This document shows, one piece after another, positions 1 through 6,326 of a stretch of DNA of 12,298 nt. Position numbers and translations under genes: made by a program. The stretch is from Gammaproteobacteria bacterium. GTDB taxonomy: Bacteria; Pseudomonadota; Gammaproteobacteria; Natronospirales; REEB76. The stretch is taken from the NCBI GenBank assembly GCA_027317045.1, contig DAHVFI010000351.1:1-12298 (forward strand). The letters are read 5' to 3'. The notes under the pieces are model-generated. The model was not told the DNA's origin, did no database searches, and saw only the letters and a list, made by a program, of their open reading frames with translations. Each line of letters begins with the position of its first letter. Positions within the stretch are counted from its first letter, which is position 1.

Positions 1-96
1 CAGCGCCGCCGTCAGCGTGGTCTTGCCATGGTCCACATGCCCGATGGTCCCCACATTCACATGCGGCTTCTTACGCTCAAATTTTGCCTTGGACAC
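1..96 (-). CDS. tuf: Elongation factor Tu, N-terminal fragment (runs off the window)
   Basis: EF-Tu is the GTPase that delivers aminoacyl-tRNA to the ribosome in the cytoplasm. Only the first 32 codons lie in the window. They read VSKAKFERKKPHVNVGTIGH and continue with VDHGKTTLTAAL, which is the near-invariant bacterial EF-Tu amino terminus including the P-loop GHVDHGKT (residues 19-26). The start is GTG at 96-94, preceded about 8 bases upstream by a GGAG ribosome-binding site (in cggagtaag). It follows tRNA-Thr(GGT) with 76 bases between and no terminator visible, so it is probably co-transcribed with the three tRNAs, as tufB is in E. coli. The rest of the gene is outside the window. Confidence 0.97.
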   Translation of the reverse strand, partial: MSKAKFERKKPHVNVGTIGHVDHGKTTLTAAL

Positions 97-172
97 GGTG
101 CTTACTCCGATTGCTACCTATGACTTATGACTTAACTTACTCAAACCCGACTCATCGATTAATCCAAATGCC

Positions 173-248
173 TGGAGCCCATGACCGGAATCGAACCGGT
201 GACCTCGTCCTTACCAAGGACGTGCTCTACCGACTGAGCTACATGGGC
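173..248 (-). tRNA. tRNA-Thr, anticodon GGT
   Basis: A 76-base tRNA. The acceptor stem GCCCATG pairs with CATGGGC, the discriminator is T, and CCA is encoded (175-173). The anticodon stem CGTCC/GGACG encloses the loop TTGGTAA, giving anticodon GGT, which reads ACC/ACU. The T-loop TTCGATT is canonical. It is the third tRNA of the Tyr-Gly-Thr-tuf series and corresponds in position to E. coli thrT. Confidence 0.97.
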
Positions 249-282
249 GATCTGAACTGCACCTCATCCACCCGTTTGATCC

Positions 283-356
<74 letters not shown>

Positions 357-415
357 TGCGTCCGGGCACTGGGTACCTGAACCTGCCAACCAGGGGCTCT
401 CGAAACTCAACTTTC

Positions 416-502
416 TGGTGGAGGGGGAAGGATTCGAACCTTCGTAGGCGTAAAGCCAGCAGATTTACAGTCTGCCCTCGTTGGCCGCTTGAGTACCCCT
501 CC
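416..502 (-). tRNA. tRNA-Tyr, anticodon GTA
   Basis: An 87-base class II tRNA with a long variable arm. The acceptor stem GGAGGGG pairs with CCCCTCC, with discriminator A and encoded CCA (418-416). The anticodon stem GCAGA/TCTGC surrounds CTGTAAA, anticodon GTA. The T-stem GAAGG/CCTTC and loop TTCGAAT are canonical. It is the first tRNA after the 519-548 promoter and corresponds in position to E. coli tyrU. Confidence 0.97.
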
Positions 503-518
503 ACGGACGAAGCCGGGA

Positions 519-548
519 ATTGTCTGATATTTCACGGATTTGTGTCAA
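519..548 (-). promoter_or_regulatory. Sigma-70-type promoter of the tRNA-Tyr/Gly/Thr-tuf operon
   Basis: On the minus strand a perfect -35 TTGACA (548-543) is followed after 18 bases by GACAAT (524-519), a 4/6 match to the -10. A GC-rich segment (TCCCGGC) follows between the -10 and the tRNA-Tyr 5' end, 16 bases downstream. GC-rich discriminators are typical of stringently controlled stable-RNA promoters. This promoter lets the Tyr-Gly-Thr-tuf unit be transcribed independently of the upstream tRNA-Thr(TGT). Confidence 0.72.
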
Positions 549-645
549 CCGGCAAGAGCACAAAAGGGAGGTCATTTACTCAATTTCTCTGACTGAACCC
601 GCCAGCGGCCTGCCCGTTGCCGTCAAACGCCCTGTCCTAACCTAA

Positions 646-680
646 GGAAAAAGCGCCGGAGGGAGATTCTCCGGCGCCTT
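646..680 (-). terminator. Rho-independent terminator after pstS
   Basis: A perfect 9-bp inverted repeat GCGCCGGAG (677-669) and CTCCGGCGC (661-653) encloses a 7-base loop and is followed on the minus strand by TTTTT (652-648). It lies about 60 bases beyond the pstS stop. The plus strand also has a short T-run on the other side (gttttg), so weak bidirectional action is possible. It insulates the tRNA operon promoter downstream from pstS transcription. Confidence 0.88.
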
Positions 681-735
681 GTTTTGCTGATGGGGGGAAG
701 GTGAGGTTCCCATCGCCCTCCTCAGGCCTGACAGA

Positions 736-1764
736 TCAGATCCCGAGGTTATGCTTCCAGTAGGCTCGAATGGCGTTGACTGTATTGGGCGGCAGGGGAC
801 CAAAGGCGATGGATCTCGCCATTTCCTGACCATGATTGAAGCCCCACAGGAAGAAGTTGGTCACCATTTCATTGCTCGCCTTGGGGGCATCGGTGCGCAG
901 TATCTGCCAAGTGCAACCCGAGATGGGCCAGGTATCGTCGCCAGGCTGATCGGTGAGGATCACGTAGAAATCCTTAGCCTTGGTGAAGTCGATATGGGCG
1001 GCCGCCGCCTGGAAGCCCTTGAGACTGGGGCTGACCAACTTGCCTGCCGCGTTGTACATGCGCGCATACGACAGGTGATTTTCGAGTATATAGGCGTATT
1101 CGACATACCCAATGGAGCCGCGTATCTGTTTCACGAACCCAGCAACGCCCTCGTTGCCCTTACCACCCACGCCCACGGGCCAGGCGATTGAGGTGTTGGC
1201 ACCGACTTTCGAGGCCCACTCCGGACTGAGCTTGGAAAGATAGTTCGCAAAAGTGAAAGTGGTCCCTGAGCCGTCAGAGCGGTGCACAACGGTGATATCC
1301 ATATCCGGCAAGGCCAAGCCTTTGTTCAAGGCCTGGATAGCGGGGTCGTTCCATTTCTTGATCTTGCCGAGGTAGATGTCCGCCACCACCGGGCCGTTCA
1401 AGATTAGCTCGCCGGGTTTTATACCCGGTATATTCACAATCATGTCCTCGCCGGCGATGGCGGTAGGAAATTGAATAAGGTGGTTTGTCGCCAATACCTC
1501 GGGAGTGAGGGGCATGTCACTGGCGCCGAAAGCCACTGTGCCCGCTTTGATCTGGGCAATGCCGCCGCCCGATCCGATTGACTGGTAGTTGACCTGGATT
1601 CCAGTCTTCTTCTCATAGACCGCAGCCCACTTGGCCACCAACGGATACACCCAGGTGCTACCGGCTCCGGTGATGGACTGGCTGCCCGCAAATGCGCTTT
1701 GGCTCATTACAGCAGTCCCAGCAAGCATTAGCACAGCTGCCTTCTTAATCAGTTGCTTCCACAT
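736..1764 (-). CDS. pstS: Phosphate ABC transporter periplasmic phosphate-binding protein PstS
   Basis: This periplasmic protein binds inorganic phosphate and hands it to the PstCAB permease. The 342-residue product starts with a Sec signal peptide (MWKQLIKK, a hydrophobic stretch, and probable cleavage after AFA at residue 26). PstS hallmarks follow: ITGAGST (31-37), GSGGG (64-68), GASD (80-83) and HRSDGSGTT (161-169), which match the phosphate-contacting loops of the family. The length is normal. I chose ATG 1764 because AGGAGG lies 9 bases upstream; a start at 1800 would put a 12-residue tail before the signal peptide. The gene has its own Pho-box promoter and its own terminator. No pstC, pstA, pstB or phoU is present here, so it must work with a permease encoded elsewhere. 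The match to the family is strong. Confidence 0.95.
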   Translation of the reverse strand: MWKQLIKKAAVLMLAGTAVMSQSAFAGSQSITGAGSTWVYPLVAKWAAVYEKKTGIQVNYQSIGSGGGIAQIKAGTVAFGASDMPLTPEVLATNHLIQFPTAIAGEDMIVNIPGIKPGELILNGPVVADIYLGKIKKWNDPAIQALNKGLALPDMDITVVHRSDGSGTTFTFANYLSKLSPEWASKVGANTSIAWPVGVGGKGNEGVAGFVKQIRGSIGYVEYAYILENHLSYARMYNAAGKLVSPSLKGFQAAAAHIDFTKAKDFYVILTDQPGDDTWPISGCTWQILRTDAPKASNEMVTNFFLWGFNHGQEMARSIAFGPLPPNTVNAIRAYWKHNLGI

Positions 1765-1827
1765 GATGTATTCCCTCCTGAGGAATGACTTGACCGTCAA
1801 ACAAACATCTTGAAAAACCAGGCTGCA

Positions 1828-1861
1828 ACTTTAAAAGCACTGCATGACAAAGCCATGACAC
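1828..1861 (-). promoter_or_regulatory. PhoB box and promoter of pstS
   Basis: On the minus strand GTGTCATGGCTTTGTCAT (1861-1844) has two exact TGTCAT half-repeats at the 11-bp period of the E. coli Pho box (consensus CTGTCAT plus 4 bases plus CTGTCAT/C). Exactly 10 bases after the second repeat comes TAAAGT (1833-1828), a plausible -10. PhoB-activated promoters use the Pho box in place of a good -35, and none is seen here. The leader to the ATG would be about 55-60 bases. Function is inferred from sequence only. Confidence 0.82.
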
Positions 1862-1939
1862 TTTCTTGGCAGTTCCATGAACGTACCGGCCTATCCTCTG
1901 GCGAGCTTTATCTACAGTGAACTCGCATCAACCCTTGGC

Positions 1940-1967
1940 AAAAAGAAGGCGGGCCGAGGCCCGCCTA
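1940..1967 (-). terminator. Rho-independent terminator after the porin gene
   Basis: A 9-bp perfect inverted repeat (1947-1955 with 1958-1966, aggcgggcc/ggcccgcct) is followed on the minus strand by TTCTTTTTG. It lies about 40 bases past the porin stop and upstream of the pstS Pho box. It therefore separates the porin transcript from the pstS transcript, making them two PhoB-controlled units rather than one operon. Confidence 0.85.
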
Positions 1968-2007
1968 ATTACCCGTACAGAGTAGTGCGGATGAACCTCA
2001 GCGAAAA

Positions 2008-3306
2008 CTAGAAATCGTATTCGAGCATCACGCGGTTAAAGTAGAAGGTACCGAGATTGGGTGCGCTATAGCTGCCGTTGAGGCCGTGCACAATGCCGAG
2101 CCGATTGCGTACTGAGAAACCCTTGAGGCTGCCGGAAAAGAACCAAGTCAGATCCACATCGGTCTCGTTGGTATTGGCGAAGTTGGGTTGGGTATTATAG
2201 CGCGCATAGCTGGTGATGAGCCGCAGTTGCTTGCCCACAAAGAAAAACGTGCCAGCAAGTTTCCAGGCATTGCCCACGCCTTTCTCCACCAGACCCGCGG
2301 TCATGGAGGTAGTGTACAGCGGATCGGTGGCATAGCCGGCGGAATACGGTGAGACGATGCCGCCATTCTTGAAGTCACCGGTGCTGGTGGAAATCTTGTT
2401 ATAGGAAGCCACCAGGCTATCGCCGCTGAAGTTGATTCCGGCCATTACGCCGTAGGTGCTGTTGTTGACACTCGATGCCAACAGGTTGTTGGCGCTGTTG
2501 GATTCATGTAGGTACTGGGCACCAAACACCGGGTCCACGCCCGAACCGGTGTTGAACACATAGGAACCGTCGGCGTAGGTTGCGCTTGTCAGGCCGTAGA
2601 ATTTGTAGTACCACGCCTGGGCACTCGCGCCGCCGTTCTTGTAGGTAAGGCCCGCGGTAGCTGTGCCGTCGCTGGTCTGAGTGCCGACATTCGCGTTGGC
2701 CGCACCGCCGTAGATATTGGCAAAGCCGTTGGCATTATAGAGATTGGTGGCGGAGAAGGCGCTCGAGGTACGGCTCTTCCAGCGGAATTCCCGTGCCACG
2801 GTCAAATCAAGGCCTTGAGTCAGGGTGAAATCCGCCAGCACGCCCTGATAGGTGGCCGGCACCATGCGCGAGTCGGAGGCTCCCATCCACGGAGTGTTCA
2901 TCAGCTGGTTGCCACCGCGCACCAGCACATTGTCGCCCTTCCACTGCACGAAAGCCTGGCCCAGGGTGTAGATCGGCTGGGTGCCGGCGAGCGTGGGCTC
3001 AAGATGCGAATAGTTGCTGGTCTCGTTGTTCAGACCGAAGAGATCCTGAGCGCTCCAGAAAGTACCGCCCACGCTGAAGCCGTTGCCGAAGGTCGGCGTC
3101 AGATAGTTGAACATGCCGCCAAAGGAATTGGCCTTGAGGTTATTCGGCGCACCGGTGGCGGTGAAGTTGCGGGTGAAATAATAATCTCGCAGGTACCCGT
3201 TCCAGGTACCCTGCTGCAGGAAGTTGGTCAGCGAATCGGCATGGGACTGGGAGGCGAATAATGCCGCGCCCGCCAGCAATATCATGCCCCAGTGGGTCTT
3301 GCGCAT
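2008..3306 (-). CDS. OprD-family outer-membrane porin, probably phosphate-starvation induced
   Basis: The 432-residue protein has a Sec signal peptide (residues 1-23, cleavage after SHA). Alternating polar/aromatic strands follow, and it ends in phenylalanine (LEYDF), the usual beta-barrel assembly signal. The early part (GYLRDYYFTRNF, then KANSFGGMFNYLTPTFGNGF and GTFWSAQDL) resembles the start of the OprD/Opr porin family, where a short strand with FYFNRD-like residues precedes GG...Y.TP..GF. Length fits that family (about 400-450). AGGAG lies 9 bases before the ATG. OprD porins usually take up amino acids or organic acids; here the Pho-box array upstream and pstS downstream point to phosphate or a phosphorylated compound as cargo, which is inference. 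The alternative is a general porin merely under PhoB control. Confidence 0.8.
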   Translation of the reverse strand: MRKTHWGMILLAGAALFASQSHADSLTNFLQQGTWNGYLRDYYFTRNFTATGAPNNLKANSFGGMFNYLTPTFGNGFSVGGTFWSAQDLFGLNNETSNYSHLEPTLAGTQPIYTLGQAFVQWKGDNVLVRGGNQLMNTPWMGASDSRMVPATYQGVLADFTLTQGLDLTVAREFRWKSRTSSAFSATNLYNANGFANIYGGAANANVGTQTSDGTATAGLTYKNGGASAQAWYYKFYGLTSATYADGSYVFNTGSGVDPVFGAQYLHESNSANNLLASSVNNSTYGVMAGINFSGDSLVASYNKISTSTGDFKNGGIVSPYSAGYATDPLYTTSMTAGLVEKGVGNAWKLAGTFFFVGKQLRLITSYARYNTQPNFANTNETDVDLTWFFSGSLKGFSVRNRLGIVHGLNGSYSAPNLGTFYFNRVMLEYDF

Positions 3307-3368
3307 GGATCAATACTCCTGATTGATGACTGATTATCTGGCTGCCATCGGCAACCTTATGCCGCAAG

Positions 3369-3424
3369 AGACTACGCAATTAATATGACGGATTCATGAC
3401 AGAATTTTGTAATTTTGGTGACAG
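3369..3424 (-). promoter_or_regulatory. Tandem PhoB box array and promoter of the porin gene
   Basis: On the minus strand four 6-mers recur every 11 bp: TGTCAC (3423-3418), TTACAA (3412-3407, weak), TGTCAT (3401-3396) and CGTCAT (3390-3385). The promoter-proximal pair, CTGTCATGAATCCGTCAT (3402-3385), differs from ideal half-sites at one base. Ten bases further is TAGTCT (3374-3369), a -10-like hexamer, which is the same geometry as at pstS. The in-phase upstream repeats suggest two PhoB dimers can bind. The leader to ATG 3306 is about 55-60 bases. Confidence 0.78.
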
Positions 3425-3589
3425 CGGTATTCAGTAAACGCTCGAGCCACTGATTACAAACTAATTTCACCTTATTGAAGCCGTTTTCTTTATCTGAATT
3501 GATTTATTTTATTCGACTTCCATTGTTAACTTTGAAAGTCCGCGATTTTCTTTCCAAGAATGTGGCGGTTGACGCGTCTTAGTATCCGC

Positions 3590-3646
3590 TCATGAATAGC
3601 TGTGCGGCGTTATAGCTAGAACTGTAGTAACAAATATCCTTTTCAT
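3590..3646 (-). other. Doubtful mini-ORF with signal-peptide-like start
   Basis: On the minus strand ATG 3646 is preceded by AAGGGGG at a workable distance and encodes MKRIFVTTVLAITPHSYS before a TGA at 3592-3590. The same frame then stays open for 26 more codons (ADTKTRQPPHSWKENR...) to a TAA. Lys-Arg followed by a hydrophobic run and then ADTK looks like the start of an exported protein interrupted by one stop. It could be a decayed gene start, a short leader peptide or chance. No homologue is recognised. Confidence 0.2.
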
Positions 3647-3749
3647 TATTTTCCCCCTTCTGGTAGTCGCAGGATTATTCGTCAAATGACGCCGGCTTAA
3701 TGTTACTTATCATTCACTGATTCGCATGCGTACCATTATTTTGATTTCA

Positions 3750-3825
3750 TGGTGCCGGCAGAGAGAATCGAACTCCCGACCTTTGGTTTACAAAACCACT
3801 GCTCTACCAGCTGAGCTATGCCGGC
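3750..3825 (-). tRNA. tRNA-Thr, anticodon TGT
   Basis: A 76-base tRNA. The acceptor stem GCCGGCA pairs with TGCCGGC, with discriminator A and encoded CCA (3752-3750). The anticodon loop TTTGTAA gives anticodon TGT, reading ACA/ACG. The T-arm is GGGAG-TTCGATT-CTCTC with one G-U pair. The anticodon stem GTGGT/ACCAA has a G27-A43 mismatch at its top, which is tolerable. In E. coli the equivalent gene (thrU) directly precedes tyrU; here 3.2 kb of phosphate genes separate it from tRNA-Tyr. It lies 48 bases after the SPOR-protein stop. Confidence 0.95.
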
Positions 3826-3848
3826 TTTCTTTAGAAGATGCCAGGAAG

Positions 3849-3877
3849 ATTCTAGCAGGACCCGGCTTCGGAATCAG
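3849..3877 (-). promoter_or_regulatory. Putative extended -10 promoter of tRNA-Thr(TGT)
   Basis: On the minus strand TGCTAGAAT (3857-3849) is an extended -10 (TGn plus TAGAAT, 5/6), with CTGATT (3877-3872, 3/6 to TTGACA) at the ideal 17-base spacing. The -10 ends 23 bases before the tRNA 5' end. The -35 overlaps the stop codon of the SPOR-protein gene. Read-through from the plsY operon is an alternative source of transcription. Confidence 0.5.
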
Positions 3878-4581
3878 GGACCGGCAGAATCGCAAACCGC
3901 GCGCCCGATGGCCACATCCCCTTCATCCAAATCGGAGAAAGCGCTGGCCGCCAGCAGCTGATTTGCTGCGCCATGGGCGTCCAGCCAAAAGTGCGGCGAA
4001 TCGCGGAAACGTTCGGTCAAAAGCGGACGGTAGCCCATCTCTCGGATCTTTTTCTGATGCGCCAGCGCGCCAAAGCGATCACTGAATACGCCTAAGGAGA
4101 TGGCATTGCGATTTGACTCGTCAGTCACCACATAGATGTCCTTCACACCGCGTACTTTGAGCAGTTTGGCGGCGGCATCCGCTTCCCGGCGCGAACCGAA
4201 GGGCGGCAGATAGACCCAGTAACCCAGACGCACTTTCCCGGGAATGGTACGTTGCGTAACGCTGACGCCGGCTTTCTGCAAACGCGCGAGGCCCATCTGC
4301 TCGGCTTTGGTACTGGGGAACGGTCCATAACTCACACACACCTGGGGAACGCTCGTGGCTGCAGGCGTTGGAATCTCTGGGGTCGCCGGCACAAGCGCGG
4401 GCGTGGATGCTTTGACAAGCGCTTGCCGTTCCGCCGGTGTCAGTTCCGAGATCAGCTTCAGCGGTTGTACGTGGGGCAGCGGCGTCATTTGCGGCGATGT
4501 TTGCGCCGGCGGTCTCAGCCATCCATACCAGATGAAGGCCACCACATTGGCAAGTACCAACACCAGAAACAGTATCCGCAT
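3874..4581 (-). CDS. Membrane-anchored SPOR-domain protein
   Basis: The 235-residue product begins with a single transmembrane segment (about residues 2-19), followed by a Pro/Ala-rich periplasmic linker (about 22-80). A C-terminal SPOR-like region follows (about 118-190), containing YWVYLPPFGSRREAD and a beta-strand/helix pattern typical of peptidoglycan-binding SPOR domains. SPOR domains bind denuded glycan strands at division septa, so a septal or cell-wall role is likely; the exact function is unknown. The ATG at 4581 shares its first base with the coaX stop (TGATG), implying translational coupling; an overlapping GTG one codon upstream is less likely. Comparable small SPOR proteins follow coaX in Pseudomonas-like genomes. 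The C-terminal tail (about 200-235) is not recognised. Confidence 0.8.
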   Translation of the reverse strand: MRILFLVLVLANVVAFIWYGWLRPPAQTSPQMTPLPHVQPLKLISELTPAERQALVKASTPALVPATPEIPTPAATSVPQVCVSYGPFPSTKAEQMGLARLQKAGVSVTQRTIPGKVRLGYWVYLPPFGSRREADAAAKLLKVRGVKDIYVVTDESNRNAISLGVFSDRFGALAHQKKIREMGYRPLLTERFRDSPHFWLDAHGAANQLLAASAFSDLDEGDVAIGRAVCDSAGP

Positions 4582-5324
4582 CACGTTTGCTGTCCCGCCA
4601 ACACCGCAAGTCCCTCCAGCACCAAATGGGGTACCAGTGTAAACCGTCCCTGCGCTACCGATATCACCCGTTCGGCATCGCCCCCGGTCAAGAGAAATTT
4701 AGTCCGCGCGCCTTGCTGCACCCGAATTTCCGTGCTCGCCCGCTCCACCAGCCCAGCGGCGGCATACAGGATGCCGCTGCTCACGGCAGTGCGCGTGTCC
4801 CGGGCGTAAAGCGTAACCGTACCGTCCGGTTCTTGCGGAATCGCCGGAGCGGCGGCCGCGAGCGCGCGCTGCATGACGCCGATGCCCGGCGCAATCAGTC
4901 CGCCCAGATGCCGGCCTTCGCCCGTAACCGTATCCACGGTGATTGCCGTGCCGCAGCCGATGATACACACCGGTCCCGCATATAAATGATAAGCGCCGAT
5001 GACCGCGGCCCAGCGGTCCGCGCCCAATTGTGTGGGTTGGCTGTAACCGTTGATGACGCCGCAGGCCCGCGGCGTCGGTTGCACGAATTCGGGCACCCGA
5101 TTAAAACGCTCTCGGCAATAACCCTCAAGCTTCTCGCCGAATAGTGCACCCGCCACATTTGACACGACGATGCGTGCAGGTGACGCAAGCTTGACCCAAG
5201 CCGCCGTTAATACTTCCAGAATCGGCTTGTCCGCATGCGCCAGCGCGCCATGAGCGGAAATCACCCCGTCGTTAAACAGGCCCCACTTGATGCGCGTGTT
5301 GCCCACATCCGCCAATAGAATCAT
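4581..5324 (-). CDS. coaX: Type III pantothenate kinase
   Basis: CoaX phosphorylates pantothenate to 4'-phosphopantothenate, the first step of coenzyme A synthesis, in the cytoplasm. The 247-residue protein shows the acetate/sugar kinase (ASKHA) fold motifs of this family: DVGNTRIKWG (6-15, phosphate loop), QLGADRWAA (99-107, with the conserved Asp103 and Arg104), GCGTAITVD (123-131), HLGGLIAPG (139-147) and LLTGGDA (211-217). Length is typical. It is insensitive to CoA feedback in characterised homologues, unlike CoaA. Its start overlaps the birA stop by ATGA (5324-5321), a coupling seen in many proteobacteria where birA and coaX are adjacent. Confidence 0.95.
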   Translation of the reverse strand: MILLADVGNTRIKWGLFNDGVISAHGALAHADKPILEVLTAAWVKLASPARIVVSNVAGALFGEKLEGYCRERFNRVPEFVQPTPRACGVINGYSQPTQLGADRWAAVIGAYHLYAGPVCIIGCGTAITVDTVTGEGRHLGGLIAPGIGVMQRALAAAAPAIPQEPDGTVTLYARDTRTAVSSGILYAAAGLVERASTEIRVQQGARTKFLLTGGDAERVISVAQGRFTLVPHLVLEGLAVLAGQQT

Positions 5325-6304
5325 GGCTGAATCCTCAGACTGAGATCACCGGACACGAAACGGTGCGTGCCGGTCTCGGTGCGCAGCAGCAGCGCGCCAT
5401 CCTGATCGACGCCCAAAGACGTACCGTTGATGACTTGTTGCTGGTATTGCAGATGTACCGGCCGACCGGCGGCCAGATCCAGCGCGCGCCACTCCGAAGC
5501 AAAGGCGCCAAACCCCTGCACGGCAAATACTTGCAGCACTGCCATCAACTCGTCGATCATCATGGCCGCCAGACGATTGCGATCCGGCCTGTCACTTGGC
5601 GCCAGCGTCGTGATATCCGTCCATGGCTGGTCTATCTGCGATGCGGCTTCCTTGGACATGCGCACGTTAATGCCGATGCCGACCACTGCACGCACGCGGC
5701 CCGGCGGTTCACCCTGCATATCCACCAGAATGCCGCCCAATTTGCTACCGGAAACCAGCAAGTCATTGGGCCACTTGATGGCCACACCGGAAATATTGAG
5801 TGCCCGCAAAGTTCGCACCGCGGCGATGGCCGCCACCATGCCGAGCGCCGTGAAACCGGGAGGCACATCATCGAACTGCCAGCCCAGGGACAGATACAGA
5901 TTGGCGGCAAACGGCGATATCCATTGACGGCCGCGACGGCCGCGACCGCTGGTCTGCCATTCCGCGAGACACACGGCGGGAAAGCCGGCTGCCTGTGACA
6001 TGAGCCAGGTATTGGTGGAATCCACTTTATCCAGCACGTTGAGCGCTTGCAGCTGTTCACGGCATGCCGATGTAAGCAGGCTGCGAACCCGCGCCCCCTC
6101 CAGTAATTCCACAGGTTGCGTCAGCCGGTAACCGCGCCCCGGCACGGAGAATACTTCCAAGCCGAGGGATTCCAGCTGGCGGACATGCTTCCAGACTGCA
6201 CTGCGGCTGATGCCCAACTGTTGTGCGATTTGTTCACCGGAGTGGAAACAGCCGTCAGCCAGCGTCCGGACAATGGTATGCGCGCTGTGGGATACGGGCT
6301 GCAT
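5321..6304 (-). CDS. birA: Bifunctional biotin ligase / biotin operon repressor BirA
   Basis: BirA activates biotin with ATP and attaches it to the biotin carboxyl carrier protein of acetyl-CoA carboxylase; with its DNA-binding domain it can also repress biotin synthesis genes. The 327-residue product has an N-terminal winged helix (about 10-62, with SGEQIAQQLGISRSAVWKH). The ligase domain carries STN (96-98), the biotinyl-AMP loop GRGRRGRQW (120-128), KWPNDLL (177-183) and VGIGINV (208-214), and a C-terminal SH3-like domain ends in VSGDLSLR. I chose ATG 6304; starts up to 6355 add a Cys/Arg-rich tail unlike the family, and only a weak GGCGG precedes the chosen ATG. It follows plsY by 22 bases. 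Confidence 0.95.
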   Translation of the reverse strand: MQPVSHSAHTIVRTLADGCFHSGEQIAQQLGISRSAVWKHVRQLESLGLEVFSVPGRGYRLTQPVELLEGARVRSLLTSACREQLQALNVLDKVDSTNTWLMSQAAGFPAVCLAEWQTSGRGRRGRQWISPFAANLYLSLGWQFDDVPPGFTALGMVAAIAAVRTLRALNISGVAIKWPNDLLVSGSKLGGILVDMQGEPPGRVRAVVGIGINVRMSKEAASQIDQPWTDITTLAPSDRPDRNRLAAMMIDELMAVLQVFAVQGFGAFASEWRALDLAAGRPVHLQYQQQVINGTSLGVDQDGALLLRTETGTHRFVSGDLSLRIQP

Positions 6305-6326
6305 GCAAAACCGCCGGCGCCTACGA

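Larger units (their letters stand above)
3307..3749. other. AT-rich intergenic region between tRNA-Thr(TGT) and the porin
   Basis: This 443-base stretch holds the porin promoter at its low-coordinate end. From about 3430 on it is clearly AT-rich compared with the rest of the window; 3481-3540, for example, has only about 17 G/C in 60. No convincing gene and no clear terminator for tRNA-Thr(TGT) is visible. Small inverted repeats exist (CGTCA-AA-TGACG at 3679-3690, CGCATGCG near 3723-3730) but lack T-tracts. A doubtful mini-ORF is listed separately. The composition fits newly acquired or relaxed intergenic DNA. Confidence 0.6.

Noticed and set aside
1765..1800. A pstS start 12 codons upstream of ATG 1764
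   Set aside because: It would place charged residues before the signal peptide and would include the AGGAGG ribosome-binding site within the coding region.
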